Source: Welwitschia mirabilis (taxonomy: Eukaryota > Gnetophyta > Gnetopsida > Welwitschiales). From it: DNA of 64,000 nucleotides. The stretch spans positions 183,210,780 through 183,274,779 of the forward strand of contig JBOZIK010000001.1 in the NCBI GenBank assembly GCA_051453625.1, in the 5' to 3' direction. This document shows, piece by piece, positions 1 to 11,514 of this stretch (position 1 is the stretch's first letter; every line of letters begins with the position of its first letter). Position numbers and translations under genes: made by a program. A model generated the notes under the pieces. It worked only from the letters and a program-made list of their open reading frames with translations, was not told where the DNA came from and did no database searches.

Positions 1-189
1 TAGGCTTAACACAAATCCTATCTTTGATGATCATTTAAAAGCCTTAATGTAAAACGTGAGCATCAACTTATCTTTTTGGAAACTTTTTCAAGAAAACCCC
101 AAATATTCTAAGCTATGGAAAGACTTAATAAGAAGGAAATAAAAATAAACCATCCCTAATAAAGTCTTCCTAGCTCAATCTCTTAGAAA

Positions 190-682
190 CTTAATTTTTA
201 ATAAGTGTCCAAAGTTTAAAGATCTAAGGACAGCAACTGTTAGTGTTACTTTAAAGAGGAACCATAGAATTAAGAAAGCCTTGATAGACATAGAAGCCAG
301 TGTTAGTATTATGCCCTTACACATTTATCAATGTTTTGGATTAGAAGGATGAGTAGAACCTATACAAATTATCTTAGAATTGGCTGATGCATCTGTAAAG
401 AAACCTTTTAATATGATCAAGGACTTAGTTATTCAAATAGAGGAAGCTTTCTACTCAATAGATATAGTTGTTTTAGAATTTGAGCATCATAGTGGATATC
501 CCCTACTTCTAGGTAGAGCTTTCTGTGCAACAGCACACTGCATTATACACACAAGAACTGGATTGATGAAATGCCATTTTGGAAACAAGCGATTTTCAAT
601 AAGAGTATTTAATGCAGCTGAAAAAGATTTAAACAATAATTTAGGTTTGGAGGAAGATATAAAACCAACCCTATTTTTATAG
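190..682 (+). pseudogene. Ty3/gypsy aspartic protease remnant, copy 1
   Basis: This is the retropepsin domain of a plant Ty3/gypsy polyprotein, which would process Gag-Pol. The stretch reads ALIDIEASVSIMPLH near 274-318, where family members have D-L-G-A-S, so the catalytic glycine is changed to glutamate. An in-frame stop follows near 350. Downstream are the typical ELADAS, VIQIEEAFY and YPLLLGRAF (about 500-525) and the TRTGLMKCHFGN segment; the last open run is 380-682. The reading ends at a stop and is followed not by RT but by the 3' end of the element. A non-functional relic; family assignment is firm, the exact lineage (Athila/Tat-like) is inferred. Confidence 0.85.
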
Positions 683-689
683 CACTATC

Positions 690-1411
690 CAATCCCAAAG
701 TAAATTGTAAAAGATAAAATCATAAAAATTATGAGTGAAAAATGGTATATGCACATAGATAATGGTCGAAATGACATGAGGATCTTTAGACACAACTGTG
801 AACATAATAGAAGCACTTGTTTTAGAAGTTTCCCTTAGTGAGGAGGAATTCCTTCCTATCATTGTCTAAGTTCTTTCTTAGCCTACTCCTTAGTTAAATA
901 TTGTGACTTCACCTGATCATCTTTCAAACTTAACTTGTGTATTACTCTATAAAGTATTATGTTTTGTTTTATACTTGGGCATTTATAAGTGATAAGATTG
1001 GATTCACCCAACCTTGAGATATTCCCATATCTATGGTATGTATTTATAAAAAGATGCCTTGTTTCTTGTGTCTTTTTCAATGATAGTTAAATCTTAAGTT
1101 ATCGAGAAGTGTTCTTTTCTGTCTTTTATTTCACTTATTCACCTTCATCTTTCTTAAGTGTGTGATCACGTTGAAACTTTTGTGTTCAAAATTAAAAGAA
1201 AAAAAAAGTGAAAAGCATGATGTCCTACTGTAAGTACATCAGGGAAAATATTTCTGAGAGGAGCCTTTAATAATATAATATGGTAGCTGTGAGAACTCCA
1301 CTGAGGGGTTATTTGGCCATGCTTCACGGGTCCTTACTCCTCTGACAGTGGTTGCACTTCCCTCATCATGGAAAAAGAAATAAAACCCTTCATATTCCAC
1401 TTGATCATTTC
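690..1411 (+). repeat. G1 3' non-coding region, copy 1
   Basis: No coding signal. From about 765 it matches G2 sequence at the end of pol (around 41150-41260), and later the G2 spacer after 41931. It carries an A/G-rich tract at 1194-1215 just before a conserved block beginning atgatgtcctactg. The same block recurs after 1825, after 3253 and after 42200. It ends at an N run. Confidence 0.75.
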
Positions 1412-1683
1412 NNNNNNNNNNNNNNNNNNNNNNNNNNNNNNNNNNNNNNNNNNNNNNNNNNNNNNNNNNNNNNNNNNNNNNNNNNNNNNNNNNNNNNNNN
1501 NNNNNNNNNNNNNNNNNNNNNNNNNNNNNNNNNNNNNNNNNNNNNNNNNNNNNNNNNNNNNNNNNNNNNNNNNNNNNNNNNNNNNNNNNNNNNNNNNNNN
1601 NNNNNNNNNNNNNNNNNNNNNNNNNNNNNNNNNNNNNNNNNNNNNNNNNNNNNNNNNNNNNNNNNNNNNNNNNNNNNNNNNNN
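1412..1683. other. assembly gap (272 N)
   Basis: Run of N. The sequence after it (1684-1946) repeats 1074-1346 almost exactly, with only a few substitutions. Confidence 0.95.
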
Positions 1684-1946
1684 TTTTCAATGATGGTTAA
1701 GTCTTAAGTTATCGAGAAGTGTTCTTTTCTGTCTTTTATTTCACTTATTCACTTTCATCTTTCTTAAGTATGTGATCACGTTGAAACTTTTGTGTTCAAA
1801 ATGAAAAGAAAAAAAAAGTGAAAAGCATGATGTCCTACTGTAAGTACATTGGGGAAAATATCTCTGAGAGGAGCCTTTAATAATATAATATGGTAGCTAT
1901 GAGAACTCCACTGAGGGGTTATTTGGCCATGCTTCACGGGTCCTTA
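1684..1946 (+). repeat. near-identical repeat of 1074-1346
   Basis: It starts ttttcaatgatggttaag and ends at the same gcttcacgggtcctta as the copy at about 1346. The match is much closer than that between either piece and 3100-3370. It is probably an unmerged allele or contig overlap placed between two gaps rather than a third old copy. Confidence 0.7.
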
Positions 1947-2046
1947 NNNNNNNNNNNNNNNNNNNNNNNNNNNNNNNNNNNNNNNNNNNNNNNNNNNNNN
2001 NNNNNNNNNNNNNNNNNNNNNNNNNNNNNNNNNNNNNNNNNNNNNN

Positions 2047-2210
2047 ATGATCATTTGAAAGCCTTAATGTAGAACGTGAGTATTAATTTACCTTTTTGGG
2101 AACTTTTACAAGAAAACTCCAAATACTCTAAGCTATAGAAAGACCTAATCAGAAGACAATAAAAATGAAACATCCCTACTAAATCCTTTCTAGCTCAATC
2201 CCTTAATAAC
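2047..2210 (+). repeat. second unit of the tandem G1 duplication, 5' part
   Basis: Bases from 2047 match 27-190 at the start of the window, marking the start of a second, diverged unit containing protease plus 3' region. In-frame similarity to the gag-protease linker of G2 (about 36960-37080) is visible, including the segment near SKLWKDLI. No intact reading frame. Confidence 0.65.
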
Positions 2211-2698
2211 TTATTTTCTAAGAAGTATCCAAAGTTTAAAGATCTGGGGGCAGCAACTGTTACTATCACTTTATAGGAGAACCATAGAATTAAGAAAGCC
2301 TTGATAGACATAAGGACCAATGTTAATATCATACCCTTACATATTTGTCAACATCTTAGATTGGAAGGACAAATAGAACCTATAAAAATTGTCTTAGAAT
2401 TAGTTGATGCATCATTGAAAAAACCCTTAGGTATGATCAAGGACTTAGTCATTTAGATAGAGGAAGCTTTCTACCCAATAAACATAGTTGTTTTAGAAGT
2501 TGAGCATCAAGGTGGATATCCCTTACTTCTAGGTAGAGCTTCCTATGCAACAACCCATTACATCATAAACACAAGAACTGGATTAATAAAATGCCATTTT
2601 GGAAATAAAAAATTTTTAATAAGAGTATTTGATGTAGCCGAAAAATATTTAAGCAATAATTTAGGTTTGGAGGAAGATATAAAATCAACCCTATTTTA
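2211..2698 (+). pseudogene. Ty3/gypsy aspartic protease remnant, copy 2
   Basis: Second, diverged copy of the retropepsin domain. The active-site region reads ALIDIRTNVNIIPLH near 2300-2345, so the D-x-G-A-S triad is lost by changes different from those in copy 1. The conserved YPLLLGRA (about 2518-2541) and TRTGLIKCHFGNKK segments remain. Stops occur near 2270 and 2455. As in copy 1, the domain is joined to the element's 3' end without RT or integrase. Independent decay in the two copies argues that the deletion form existed before, or arose together with, the duplication. Confidence 0.85.
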
Positions 2699-4228
2699 AC
2701 AACATCATCCAACCCTAAAGAAAATTGTAAAAGATAAAATCATAAAAATTATGGGTGAAAAATGGTATATGCACATAGATAATGATTGAAATGATATGAG
2801 GATTTCTAGATGCAACTATAAACATGGTAGAAGCACTTGTTTTGGAAGTTCCCCTCAATGAGGAGGACTTCCTCCCTATCATTGTCTAAGTTCTCTCTTA
2901 GCCTACTTTTTTGGTTAAATATTATGACTTCACCTAATCATCTTTTAAAACTTAACTTATGTATTACTTTGTGAAGTATTATGATTAGTTTTATACTTTG
3001 GCATTTACAGGTGGTAAAATTGAATTCACTTAATCTTGAGACATTCCCATGTCTATGGACTATATTTACAGGCAGATGCCTTGTTTTTTGTGTTTTTTTC
3101 AATGATGGTTAAGTTTTAAGTTATTGAGGAGTGTTATTTTCTGTTTTTTATCTCACTTATTCACCTTTATCTTTCTTAAGTGTGTGATTATGTGGGAATT
3201 TTAATTTTTATATTCAAAAAAAAGAAAAAAAAAAGAAAAAAAAGTGAAAAGAATGATGTCCTACCACAAGTACACTAGGGTAAATATTTCCAAGAGGAGA
3301 CTTTGGCATTCTAATATGGTAGTTGTGGGAACTCCGCTGGGGGGTCAGTTGGCCATGTTTTGCATGTATTTACTCCTTTAATAGTGGTTGCACTCCCCTT
3401 ATCATGGAAAAAGAAATAAAACTTTTAGTATTCCCACTTGATCATTTTACTTTTGGAAATTTTGGTGAGTTTATAGGTAGAAACAGATGAATCCATTTCT
3501 CAGTAACTTTTGGTTTTGACCTTCATTGTTCTACATACTTAACACTTTGGATATCACCATAACAACCACCTTTTTGAATGAATTTTCTGCCATTAATACA
3601 TTTTGTCATGCATATTTACTCAGGTGATGTTATGATGTTTCCCTGGGAAGTTTGCTATGTTAGTATTTAGGATAGGTAAATAATATTCTCATTGTTCCTT
3701 GTGTTCCTTTTTCCTCTAATTTTCTTCTGTTTTCATGTCTACTATTTTCAAGTTATTTCTGTATCTTTTTTTCCCTTAGGCCTTTATCCATTTCGTTCTT
3801 TTAGGAAATTCAGGATGTATTGCATATTTTAAGTGGGGGGCAGGACACACATATTTTTAGTATTTTTTGAAAATTTATGACTCATTATTGCAGATCCTCC
3901 TTCCGAACTAGCTTCAGAGTATATCGATGTTTACATGATTCTTTTTTTGTTTGTCACTGGTTCTAGTTTTGAAGATCTTTTGAGGAGCCTGTCATCCCCA
4001 CAATCATGCAGACAACAGTATCGAATGACCGACTTTTGATGCTTAGCAAGTATATCTAATCAGTTTTTTATTTTTCCAAAAATTCATTCTATTATCATTC
4101 TATGTTGAACATATTTTTCATATGCTTTCTTTAGATATCCTATTTATTTTTATTATCTAAACGTTAGCTCATAAATATGGTTTACTACCTAGTTTTGTCA
4201 GGGACTGATAAGGCTAAGCAGAGGACTA
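2699..4228 (+). repeat. G1 3' non-coding region, copy 2, up to the LTR
   Basis: Matches copy 1 up to about 3440 and then continues alone, parallel to G2 spacer positions of about 42440-43416. Purine-rich tract at 3215-3253. No open frame of note. The last bases before the LTR, aagcagaggacta, are the likely polypurine primer region; G2 has gatgggcta in the same place. Confidence 0.65.
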
Positions 4229-5335
4229 TGTTACACCACCAACTTACGTGTATTTGATAGGATATTCTGAGTTGTTTTACAGGTAAATTAATAGATAACT
4301 ACTTAGTTCTCATTATAATGGAGAACTGAGATGAACAGAATGAAAACATGCAATTTCTAAATATATTATAAGCATTTTATGCAAATATGGATAAATGACA
4401 TTTTGGATAATGATTTTTGCTAACAACTAAGTGATTAGATTAATTAAAGATTGAGAAAAGACCATCGTCCATCTCATCATCTAGACATCATTAGCGGATG
4501 ACATCTTCAAACTAATCGATAACAATTTACATGTAGTTCATAGGCAGTTCAACTAGAGTAAATAAGACATCTAATTATCATTCTGCATAGTCTCCTATAT
4601 CGTTTGAATGACAAGAAAGACGACACTATTTTCTAATACTTTTATTGAATGTTTACCTAAGTTGTCACCACTTTATTATGACTTTTCTTTGCATGTTAGC
4701 TAGGGTTTTATACTCTTTTATCAGTTTTCTTTCCTTTTCTGTCTATAAATAAGATTCTCTCCCTCGATCCCTAATCATCTTTAACAGTACATGATATACT
4801 CATAACAGAAGATCTTGGGACTAGAGAACCATCTTATAATCGCAGAGAGACGTTACCTTGGTGTTGGGTGGCGTTTTCTCCATTGAGGAATAGCTACTTT
4901 ATGATATAGATGCTTTTATGATTTTTAATATGAATTATCTTTTTTTTGTGTTTAATATATGTAGAAACTTATCCCTCATAGTTTATATTATTTAAGATTT
5001 AGTGACAGGTTTCTTCTATTATATAGATTATGAGGGTAGCCTTTGTTAAGGTTGAGCTTGATTAGTTTAGGTGCATCGTTATTTCTTTTCCTAGATTATT
5101 TTTGCATAAGTATGTTTTATTTCAATTCCATGCATTGAAATTTATTTCAGTAGATTAGGATTACACAATTTCCTTTTGAAAGTAACTCTTTCTTTTTCAT
5201 ACTTTGGCCTTTGATGGAATTATGACATTTCGGATTACTCCCATCTATACTAGGGTGTTGTGTTTGTGCATAATATTTGTGATTAATAGGATTTAGCTCA
5301 GGATGTAAAACATTGCATAAATATGCACCACAACA
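4229..5335 (+). repeat. G1 3' LTR
   Basis: Starts tgttacaccaccaac and ends atgcaccacaaca, aligning with both G2 LTRs (43417-44626 and 31929-33596). Boundaries follow from the TG...CA ends and from the G2 LTR, whose ends are fixed by a target duplication. Length 1107 bases against 1210 in G2. It contains ctataaataagattc at about 4743-4757, a possible TATA element for the LTR promoter, with actatataaataaacc at the matching place in G2. The G1 5' LTR is not in the window. Confidence 0.8.
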
Positions 5336-5479
5336 AATAGAGATGGCTATTTGAAGCATGAAAAATAATTGAAGCCTTAGGCTCAAAGGCTAACCTATAG
5401 AATTTTAAAAAAAAATTCTCTTCCTATCTTAAAAAGAAGCTCCCTGATATGAAGAATGACATGCTTCTTTCATTATCAC

Positions 5480-6890
5480 ATCAAAAAGTGAGACTCTATC
5501 ACCCATCAAACTTCTACCTCATTAGTGTTTTTAATGTTATTTATAGAATTTTGACCAATGCCATAGTTAGACAAATAAGCCCTTTGCTATCAAAAATTAT
5601 TAGCCCTAGGTAGGATGGTTTTGTTAAGTCATGGTATATTTAGATCAAATTATCTTAAATCATAAGCTTATTCACTCTTAAAAAACTTAAAGGCTTGTTA
5701 TGATGTTCATCAAGGTTGATATAACAAAATCTTATAATTTAGTTAATTGGATGACTCTGTAACAAGTTCTTAAATAAGGATTTCTAGAGAAAATGGTAAG
5801 GATATGCCTAGATTAACAAAACATAGTCATGTTCTTAGTCAAAATGAATGGGACTCTTTATGATTTATTTCCTTCTTTAAGGGGGCTTAGATAGGAATAC
5901 CCTTTATTATCATACCTCTTTATTCAAGTCTTCCCTAATAATCATTATGCCAATGATATGATGATCACTATAAAAGCTATTAGAGAACATGTCAGAGTTA
6001 TAGTCCATAGACTTAATTCTTTTAGTAAGTTAACAAGCCTCATCATAAACTAGAACAAATCTAAAATTTATTTTTCAAGACCTCAAACAGCCATAAATGT
6101 CTTATCATGATTGATATGGGTATGAGTGAAAGGAAAGAATCAAATATATATTTAAGAATTTTAATTAAGAGTTTGCATAAAATAAGTACCTGGAAGGCCC
6201 TCTTGGAAAACATTTAAAAATGATCTTCAACATAGAACAACCATTTTCTATTATCATAAGATAAATCTATTTTACTCAATACATGTGTCAGCTTGAGTAC
6301 TCAGTATACGAGGGCTATTATGATCCCTCCAAAAAAGGTTTGTCAACTCCTCAACAAATGTTCTTAAAAGTTTTTTTTAGTCAGGAGGTAAGGATAAGAG
6401 TCATATTAATCTAGTTAAATGACAAGAAGTTAGCAAACCCAAAGCTCTTAGGAGACTTCACATCTACAATAGTGAATCCATTATGCGTATAATGTAATAT
6501 TTTTGAAATACTAGATGAGGATGAGGTAATAAGGACCCACTTGATGCCCACGAAATATGGAGAGCACAAGTTGCCCAACACTAAGAGCTCCTTTCTGGAA
6601 AAATATCAATAAAGCTAAAAAATAGCTAAATAACCTAGGCATCATTGCTAATTAAGATAACAAAAGAGTACTAAATTAAGCATGAAGAATATAAAGGGGC
6701 TAAGTCATTATGGAGAGGAATCTTATTAAGGAAAATCAAAATTTTTGTAATGCTTCTCAATAATCATGTCATCCTTACTATAGATAGGTTAATTAAGTTT
6801 AAAATCTAAGTTAATTAAGTTTGTACCATTTGAAATAATGAGTCTAGGAAAAATTATCCCCCATCTATTTAATATTTATGAGTGGACTAA
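5480..6890 (+). pseudogene. L1-type LINE reverse transcriptase remnant
   Basis: In shifting plus-strand frames the stretch reads like plant L1 ORF2. Visible are FNVIYRILTNAI and PLLSKIISP (about 5528-5615), a motif A segment FIKVDITKSYNLVNW near 5705-5750, and motif C as YAND at 5946-5957, where an active enzyme has YADD. A segment SLWRGILLRKIKIFVMLLN near 6705-6760 matches the zinc-binding zf-RVT domain found near the C-terminus of plant L1 ORF2. Many stops and frameshifts; the endonuclease part is absent. It lies right after the G1 LTR, so G1 probably inserted in or beside it. Relic, moderately sure of the boundaries. Confidence 0.75.
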
Positions 6891-8795
6891 AAGTCTTATA
6901 GGTTATTTACATGTCAAAGTAAACTTGACAACATAATATCTTTTTACATTAGAGCAACAACAATTAATTCTTTGAATAAAATTGATAGATAAGAAGTTAC
7001 ACGTTCTTTCAAATTATTAAATACATACCACATCGAACTGCCACTTTAATATAGTGGTACTGGAGGGAATTGGTTACAATAACTATGGACAAGTATCCTA
7101 CCCATGAATCAGCAGCCCCAACGAGATACAAGTAGAATGAAGAGCTTTGATTGATGGTCATAAGACATGAATGGAAAAATATGATGACAAAGCTAAAGGA
7201 TTTACCTTTGCTCAACCCTTTGGACTTTTATCAAAGATGGAAATAATAGCATATAATTTTCCAAAAACCAAAAATTATGATCTTATAAGAGTTGTTCTAG
7301 AACTACTAGGGGTTCTTATGAAAATAAAAGCCCTTAACACAAAAGCATAATGGAAATTTGTAGTGGAGTCATTTTATGGAGGCCATTTCATTTTTTGGAG
7401 GCCACTATATGAGAATGAAAAGTGGACATTTGGGAAAATTAGGTTTACTACTAGTTTAGTAACTACTAATAGAGATGATTGACCACTACTTGATGCAATT
7501 TAGCAATCATACAAAACTGAAAGGCTTGCATTTTATGTTCATGTGGTGCATGATAGATGGTTTGAAGGTTAACATTTTATTTTTTTCTATTGAATTATAT
7601 GAAAAGGAAGATCCCAAACCACCATTCTAGACTCATTTTAGCTTTGTTAGACAATGCTCAATAGAGTTCTTCAATCTTATAAGAAGAAATAAATTCAAGT
7701 TTATCATCTTCAAATAAGAAGCATAGGGGTAGGGTTTTGAAGTTAGGTATATGGAAACCTCATTCTCATCCTTTCTAACCTACCTTCTAGGCTTCATCGT
7801 TTCTTTTTCCCAAAGCCCCTTCTTCTCTAAATCCTTTCCCCTTCCTTCCCATCCTTATTCTTTTTCCTTATTAAGACTCCATACCTCAAAGATTCATATC
7901 CATTTCCCTTCTCCTCCTTACCCTTCACCTCCTCCCTTGCCCCCCATCCCCTTCTTCCTTCACTTCCCCTAAGCTCTGTGCCATCTAACTCTAGATCTTA
8001 CTCTCACTTCCTACCTAATAATCCCTATCTTATCCTCTCCTAATTCAGTCTATGGGTTTTTCATCCTTTCTACCCCCTTCGTCCTTACCGTTAGATGTTG
8101 ATCATGAGTTAGCTCTTAACATTGAGAAATATGCCCTATTAGCCTTGGCCTTCTTATTTAAATAACCATTTGAGATAATGGGTCTTTTCCACTACACAAT
8201 TGAGGAGGATGTCACTAGATAGCATAGAATGTTATCTCTTCTTATGCATCTCAAATAAATCCAAGGCATATAAGCTTAATAAAGGAAAGCAGTTACACAA
8301 ATGTATAAATTAAACATTATTGTGGAAATCCTTAAGCATTGAGAAGTGAGAGAAATGCTTCAAAAGAAAAAAAAAACTATGAAAATTTATAAACAGTAAA
8401 GCTAGGAATAGTTTCATAAACATTGGATGGTAGGCTTATCCCTAACTCCAGCTGAAGATCAACCTTAACATATTGTAACTCCCATGATAAGTGCTCATCT
8501 AATGTTGATTATAGAATCAATTTTCATGTAGAATATTTTTAATTCCTTTTTCTCTTTTATCCTATTTTTTATTTTCTTGTGATCATGACTATTTTTTACT
8601 TTTGCTAATAGGCCCTTCCTTTTTACTGTTACACCCTACTATAATTTTTTGTATGGATCTTTGCTTAAGTCAACTATGCCTTACTAAGGAGATGACTTTT
8701 CTTATCAATATTACAATCAATTAATAGGAATCCTATCATCTTGTTAATCTCCTTTGTACATGTTTTTGTTAATAGAAAGAATCCATCCATCAAGA
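6891..8795. other. unassigned region, possible LINE tail
   Basis: No supported gene. 7750-7975 is a C/T-rich low-complexity stretch that gives a spurious Ser/Pro/Phe-rich frame. The end of the region (about 8740-8790, cctttgtacatgtttttgttaatag) has the look of a LINE 3' end but no poly(A) tail. It may belong to the LINE upstream; I cannot show it. Confidence 0.3.
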
Positions 8796-8821
8796 AGGAG
8801 GGGGGGAGGGGGGGGGGGAAG
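8796..8821 (+). repeat. poly-G low-complexity tract
   Basis: A run of G interrupted by single A, striking in such AT-rich DNA. Possibly a degenerate polypurine tract, but no LTR is recognisable beside it. Confidence 0.7.
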
Positions 8822-11514
8822 AGTGGGAGTTAATTATTAGTGTACTATTTATAAATCTAAATAAAACATATTATTATAAAAGGGTTGAAAATATAATACA
8901 CATTACCAATACTAGATCTAACAACATATGCAATTAGGATGTTAATAAGATGCATGACTAAGATAAAGTAGATTAACTAAAATGAAAATATAAGAATTTT
9001 AAGGTATTTGGAAGAAAAAAGGGAGTTTTAAATTCTAATTCAATAATATGATAATTTTAGACTTAGACTCTCTAAAATTTAAACTTTAATATTGTTAGAA
9101 TACAAGAGAAGTAAACAATATGATATTTCACATTCTTAGAATCTTCACTAATTTCTTAGAGATCTAATTAATAAAATACATTAACAAATTTGACTAAAGA
9201 AAGGTACATTGAAGCATCTAAAATGAATAATAAAGTGACATGGATAATGAGTCTACATTTCACATGATTAAAAAAATATAGTGTTCTATGATAAAATGAA
9301 ACATTGTAGTAGTTGTAGTAAAAATTCAAATGGTATAAGAACTTATTTAGAATTATGTGATAAATGTGTAGTATGCTCTGTTAATAGCTTAGGTTATAAA
9401 TGTTCTAACAAAACCACTTCATAAAATATAATTTCAATAGTTGAAAGATCAACTAAGAGTAAGTAGAATTAACCCCTCTTAATTTAGTAATAAAAGTTCA
9501 ATAGGAATATTAGTTATTTGGAATTTAAAAGATGTATTAGTCATATCCATTTAAAAGGCAACTTCTTCTTTAAGAACTTAAGTTTCCTTAAAAAATATTT
9601 TCTTTCTAGTTATTATTATCATCATTACATCACTAATGTTATTTTTTTTAGTATAATTGTAACCTTTAAAAGTTTAGAGTGGAAATTAAAACTATTGAAA
9701 TTATTATACCAAAGTGGAAAGTAACTTCATTTGGATCTACACTCATGAATAGAGGAACAAACTTCTTAATATGAAAATAATCAATTATGGCCTATATTCC
9801 ATGATAGTAATAAACACCTCTATGTAATTTAAATTCTTCCAAATAAAGAAGTTATTTTTAGGGATATTTTATAAGTTTTAGTTATTCTACTAAATTAGTC
9901 TAATAGTGCATGGGTGATGTGTAGGAATGGGAAGTTTTAAAAATATATCTTTTGGAGATTAATTTTATATGATTTTTATGAGTAACAAAGTTAGATGCAT
10001 TTTTACTTATTTAAGAACTACTTATTCTAATCTTGAGTTGAATTTGAGGAACGGGCTAAAAGAAATATATATATAACATGGAAGAAAGAGTTATTCACAA
10101 ATCATTTAAAACAAAGATGGATCACTAGCTCTTTAAAGAGGAGGAAGCATATAAATGTGAGAAAGAAATGTATAAATAAAGAAAGGTCTATAAAGCATTA
10201 CTTAATTTTTGCATCAAGGAAAATCAAATTAATTACTATTTTCTTATATATGAAGGAATGTATGATTGAAACATTTTTTATGTCCTTTGTGAAATAAGTT
10301 GTTAATTTATTTCTAAAATCTCTAAGGATTAATTTTCTATTGTTATTTCACATTATTGCTACTAGTTTTATTATGTATGCTTGTTAATTTTAACTTTTCA
10401 TGATTAACCTAATTAATAATAATTTTTATGAATAAGGATAAATTAAAGTATATAAATGGTCTATATAGAGACAACCTAATAGTAGAGCAATCCTCTATGG
10501 CTTTGTGGTTGTGAGTTTGATTCTTTAAAAATACTTAAGAAAAAAGAATATTAACATAGATGAAATCTACCATAAAATCCATACCTCTTTCTCCTAATCT
10601 CACTAGTTAATTAATTGAATATTTATCTAATTTCTTTAATATTTTTTACACTATTAACTTAAACATATTACAAAATTATGATATATCAAAGCCAATAAAA
10701 GTTGTAGGGACTATGAATTTAGTTAGTAAGATTACAATTATATTAATAAATGTAAAATAAGAAACACTTGTACAAGNNNNNNNNNNGAGCCTAGCCATTC
10801 ATAAAGATAAAATATTAACTAGAAACCTTCAACCTAAATGTCTAAATACTAATCATATGCTAATGAAGTAGTGGTTGTTGTTATCACTTCATATAATTTT
10901 TCTAATTTATTGTTTTCCATTGACTTTAGATTAACTTACTAAATTGGCATTTCTAATAGTTTATTATACTGCACATCTTGAGGCATTAGTAATAGCTAAT
11001 ACCTCTTTCTTTTTTCTATAGTCATCTATACATGGATAAGAAGATCACCAAAGACAAACACCCATTTTAACTAATTGTGTAAAATATTTAAGTTATTAGA
11101 TCACTCTATTTTTCAAATTCACTTGGTATATTGGTTATTTAAAGGACTAGTTATGAGAAGACTTATCAAACTAATGCATTTAATTCTTCAAAAATAGAAT
11201 ATAAATGATAGATAACTATATGAAGATGTAATGATAATTCAAGTTCACTTTCGTATTTCTTGGTTTTCTAATGTATTAATTAACTTAAACAGACATAGTG
11301 AAATATTTTAGGATCACTTGATAGGCTTTCAAATGTGAGTAGATCTTCATCCTTTCTTCTAAGGAATATAGATAATTTAAAAATCCTTACCTTTTTAATC
11401 TTACTCAACTTTATCTAATCTTTTATAAGAGCATTTAATGAATTAATATGTGAATCATGCACATTAGAATCATACTGTTAATTAACTAATTCAAGTCATC
11501 TACTATCTTCTTAT
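8822..11514. other. AT-rich DNA without recognised features
   Basis: No coding frame, LTR or structural RNA could be supported on either strand. A 10-base N run sits at 10777-10786. The short open frame at 9518-9724 has no recognisable domain and is as expected by chance. Confidence 0.5.

Larger units (their letters stand above)
1..5335 (+). mobile_element. Ty3/gypsy element G1, 3' part, RT and integrase missing
   Basis: The 5' end lies outside the window. Order seen: protease remnant, 3' non-coding region, gap, a second piece of 3' region, gap, second protease remnant, 3' region, 3' LTR. Both protease remnants run directly, within about 80 bases, into the sequence that in related element G2 (31929-44626) follows the end of integrase (near 41150). 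RT, RNase H and integrase are therefore absent from both units. The two units are clearly diverged, so this is not only an assembly duplicate. The last bases resemble those of the G2 LTR, and aatag at 5336-5340 is the expected site of a target duplication whose partner is off the window. Confidence 0.8.

Noticed and set aside
1219-1411. Start of a gypsy 3' LTR directly after the purine tract at 1194-1215
   Set aside because: The true LTR edge is fixed by the G2 target duplication and lies about 1-1.3 kb further downstream.
7751-7972. Open frame of 73 codons with a hydrophobic start and Ser/Pro-rich end
   Set aside because: It lies in a C/T-rich low-complexity stretch; composition alone explains the lack of stops.
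8053-8560. Possible decayed reading frame on the plus strand
   Set aside because: About eleven stops in 170 codons is close to chance at this AT content, and no domain is recognisable.
10465-10530. tRNA-like stretch (agtagagca then gtgagtttgattctt)
   Set aside because: It resembles A and B boxes of a tRNA or SINE head, but no acceptor or T stem pairs and no repeat copies were seen in the window.
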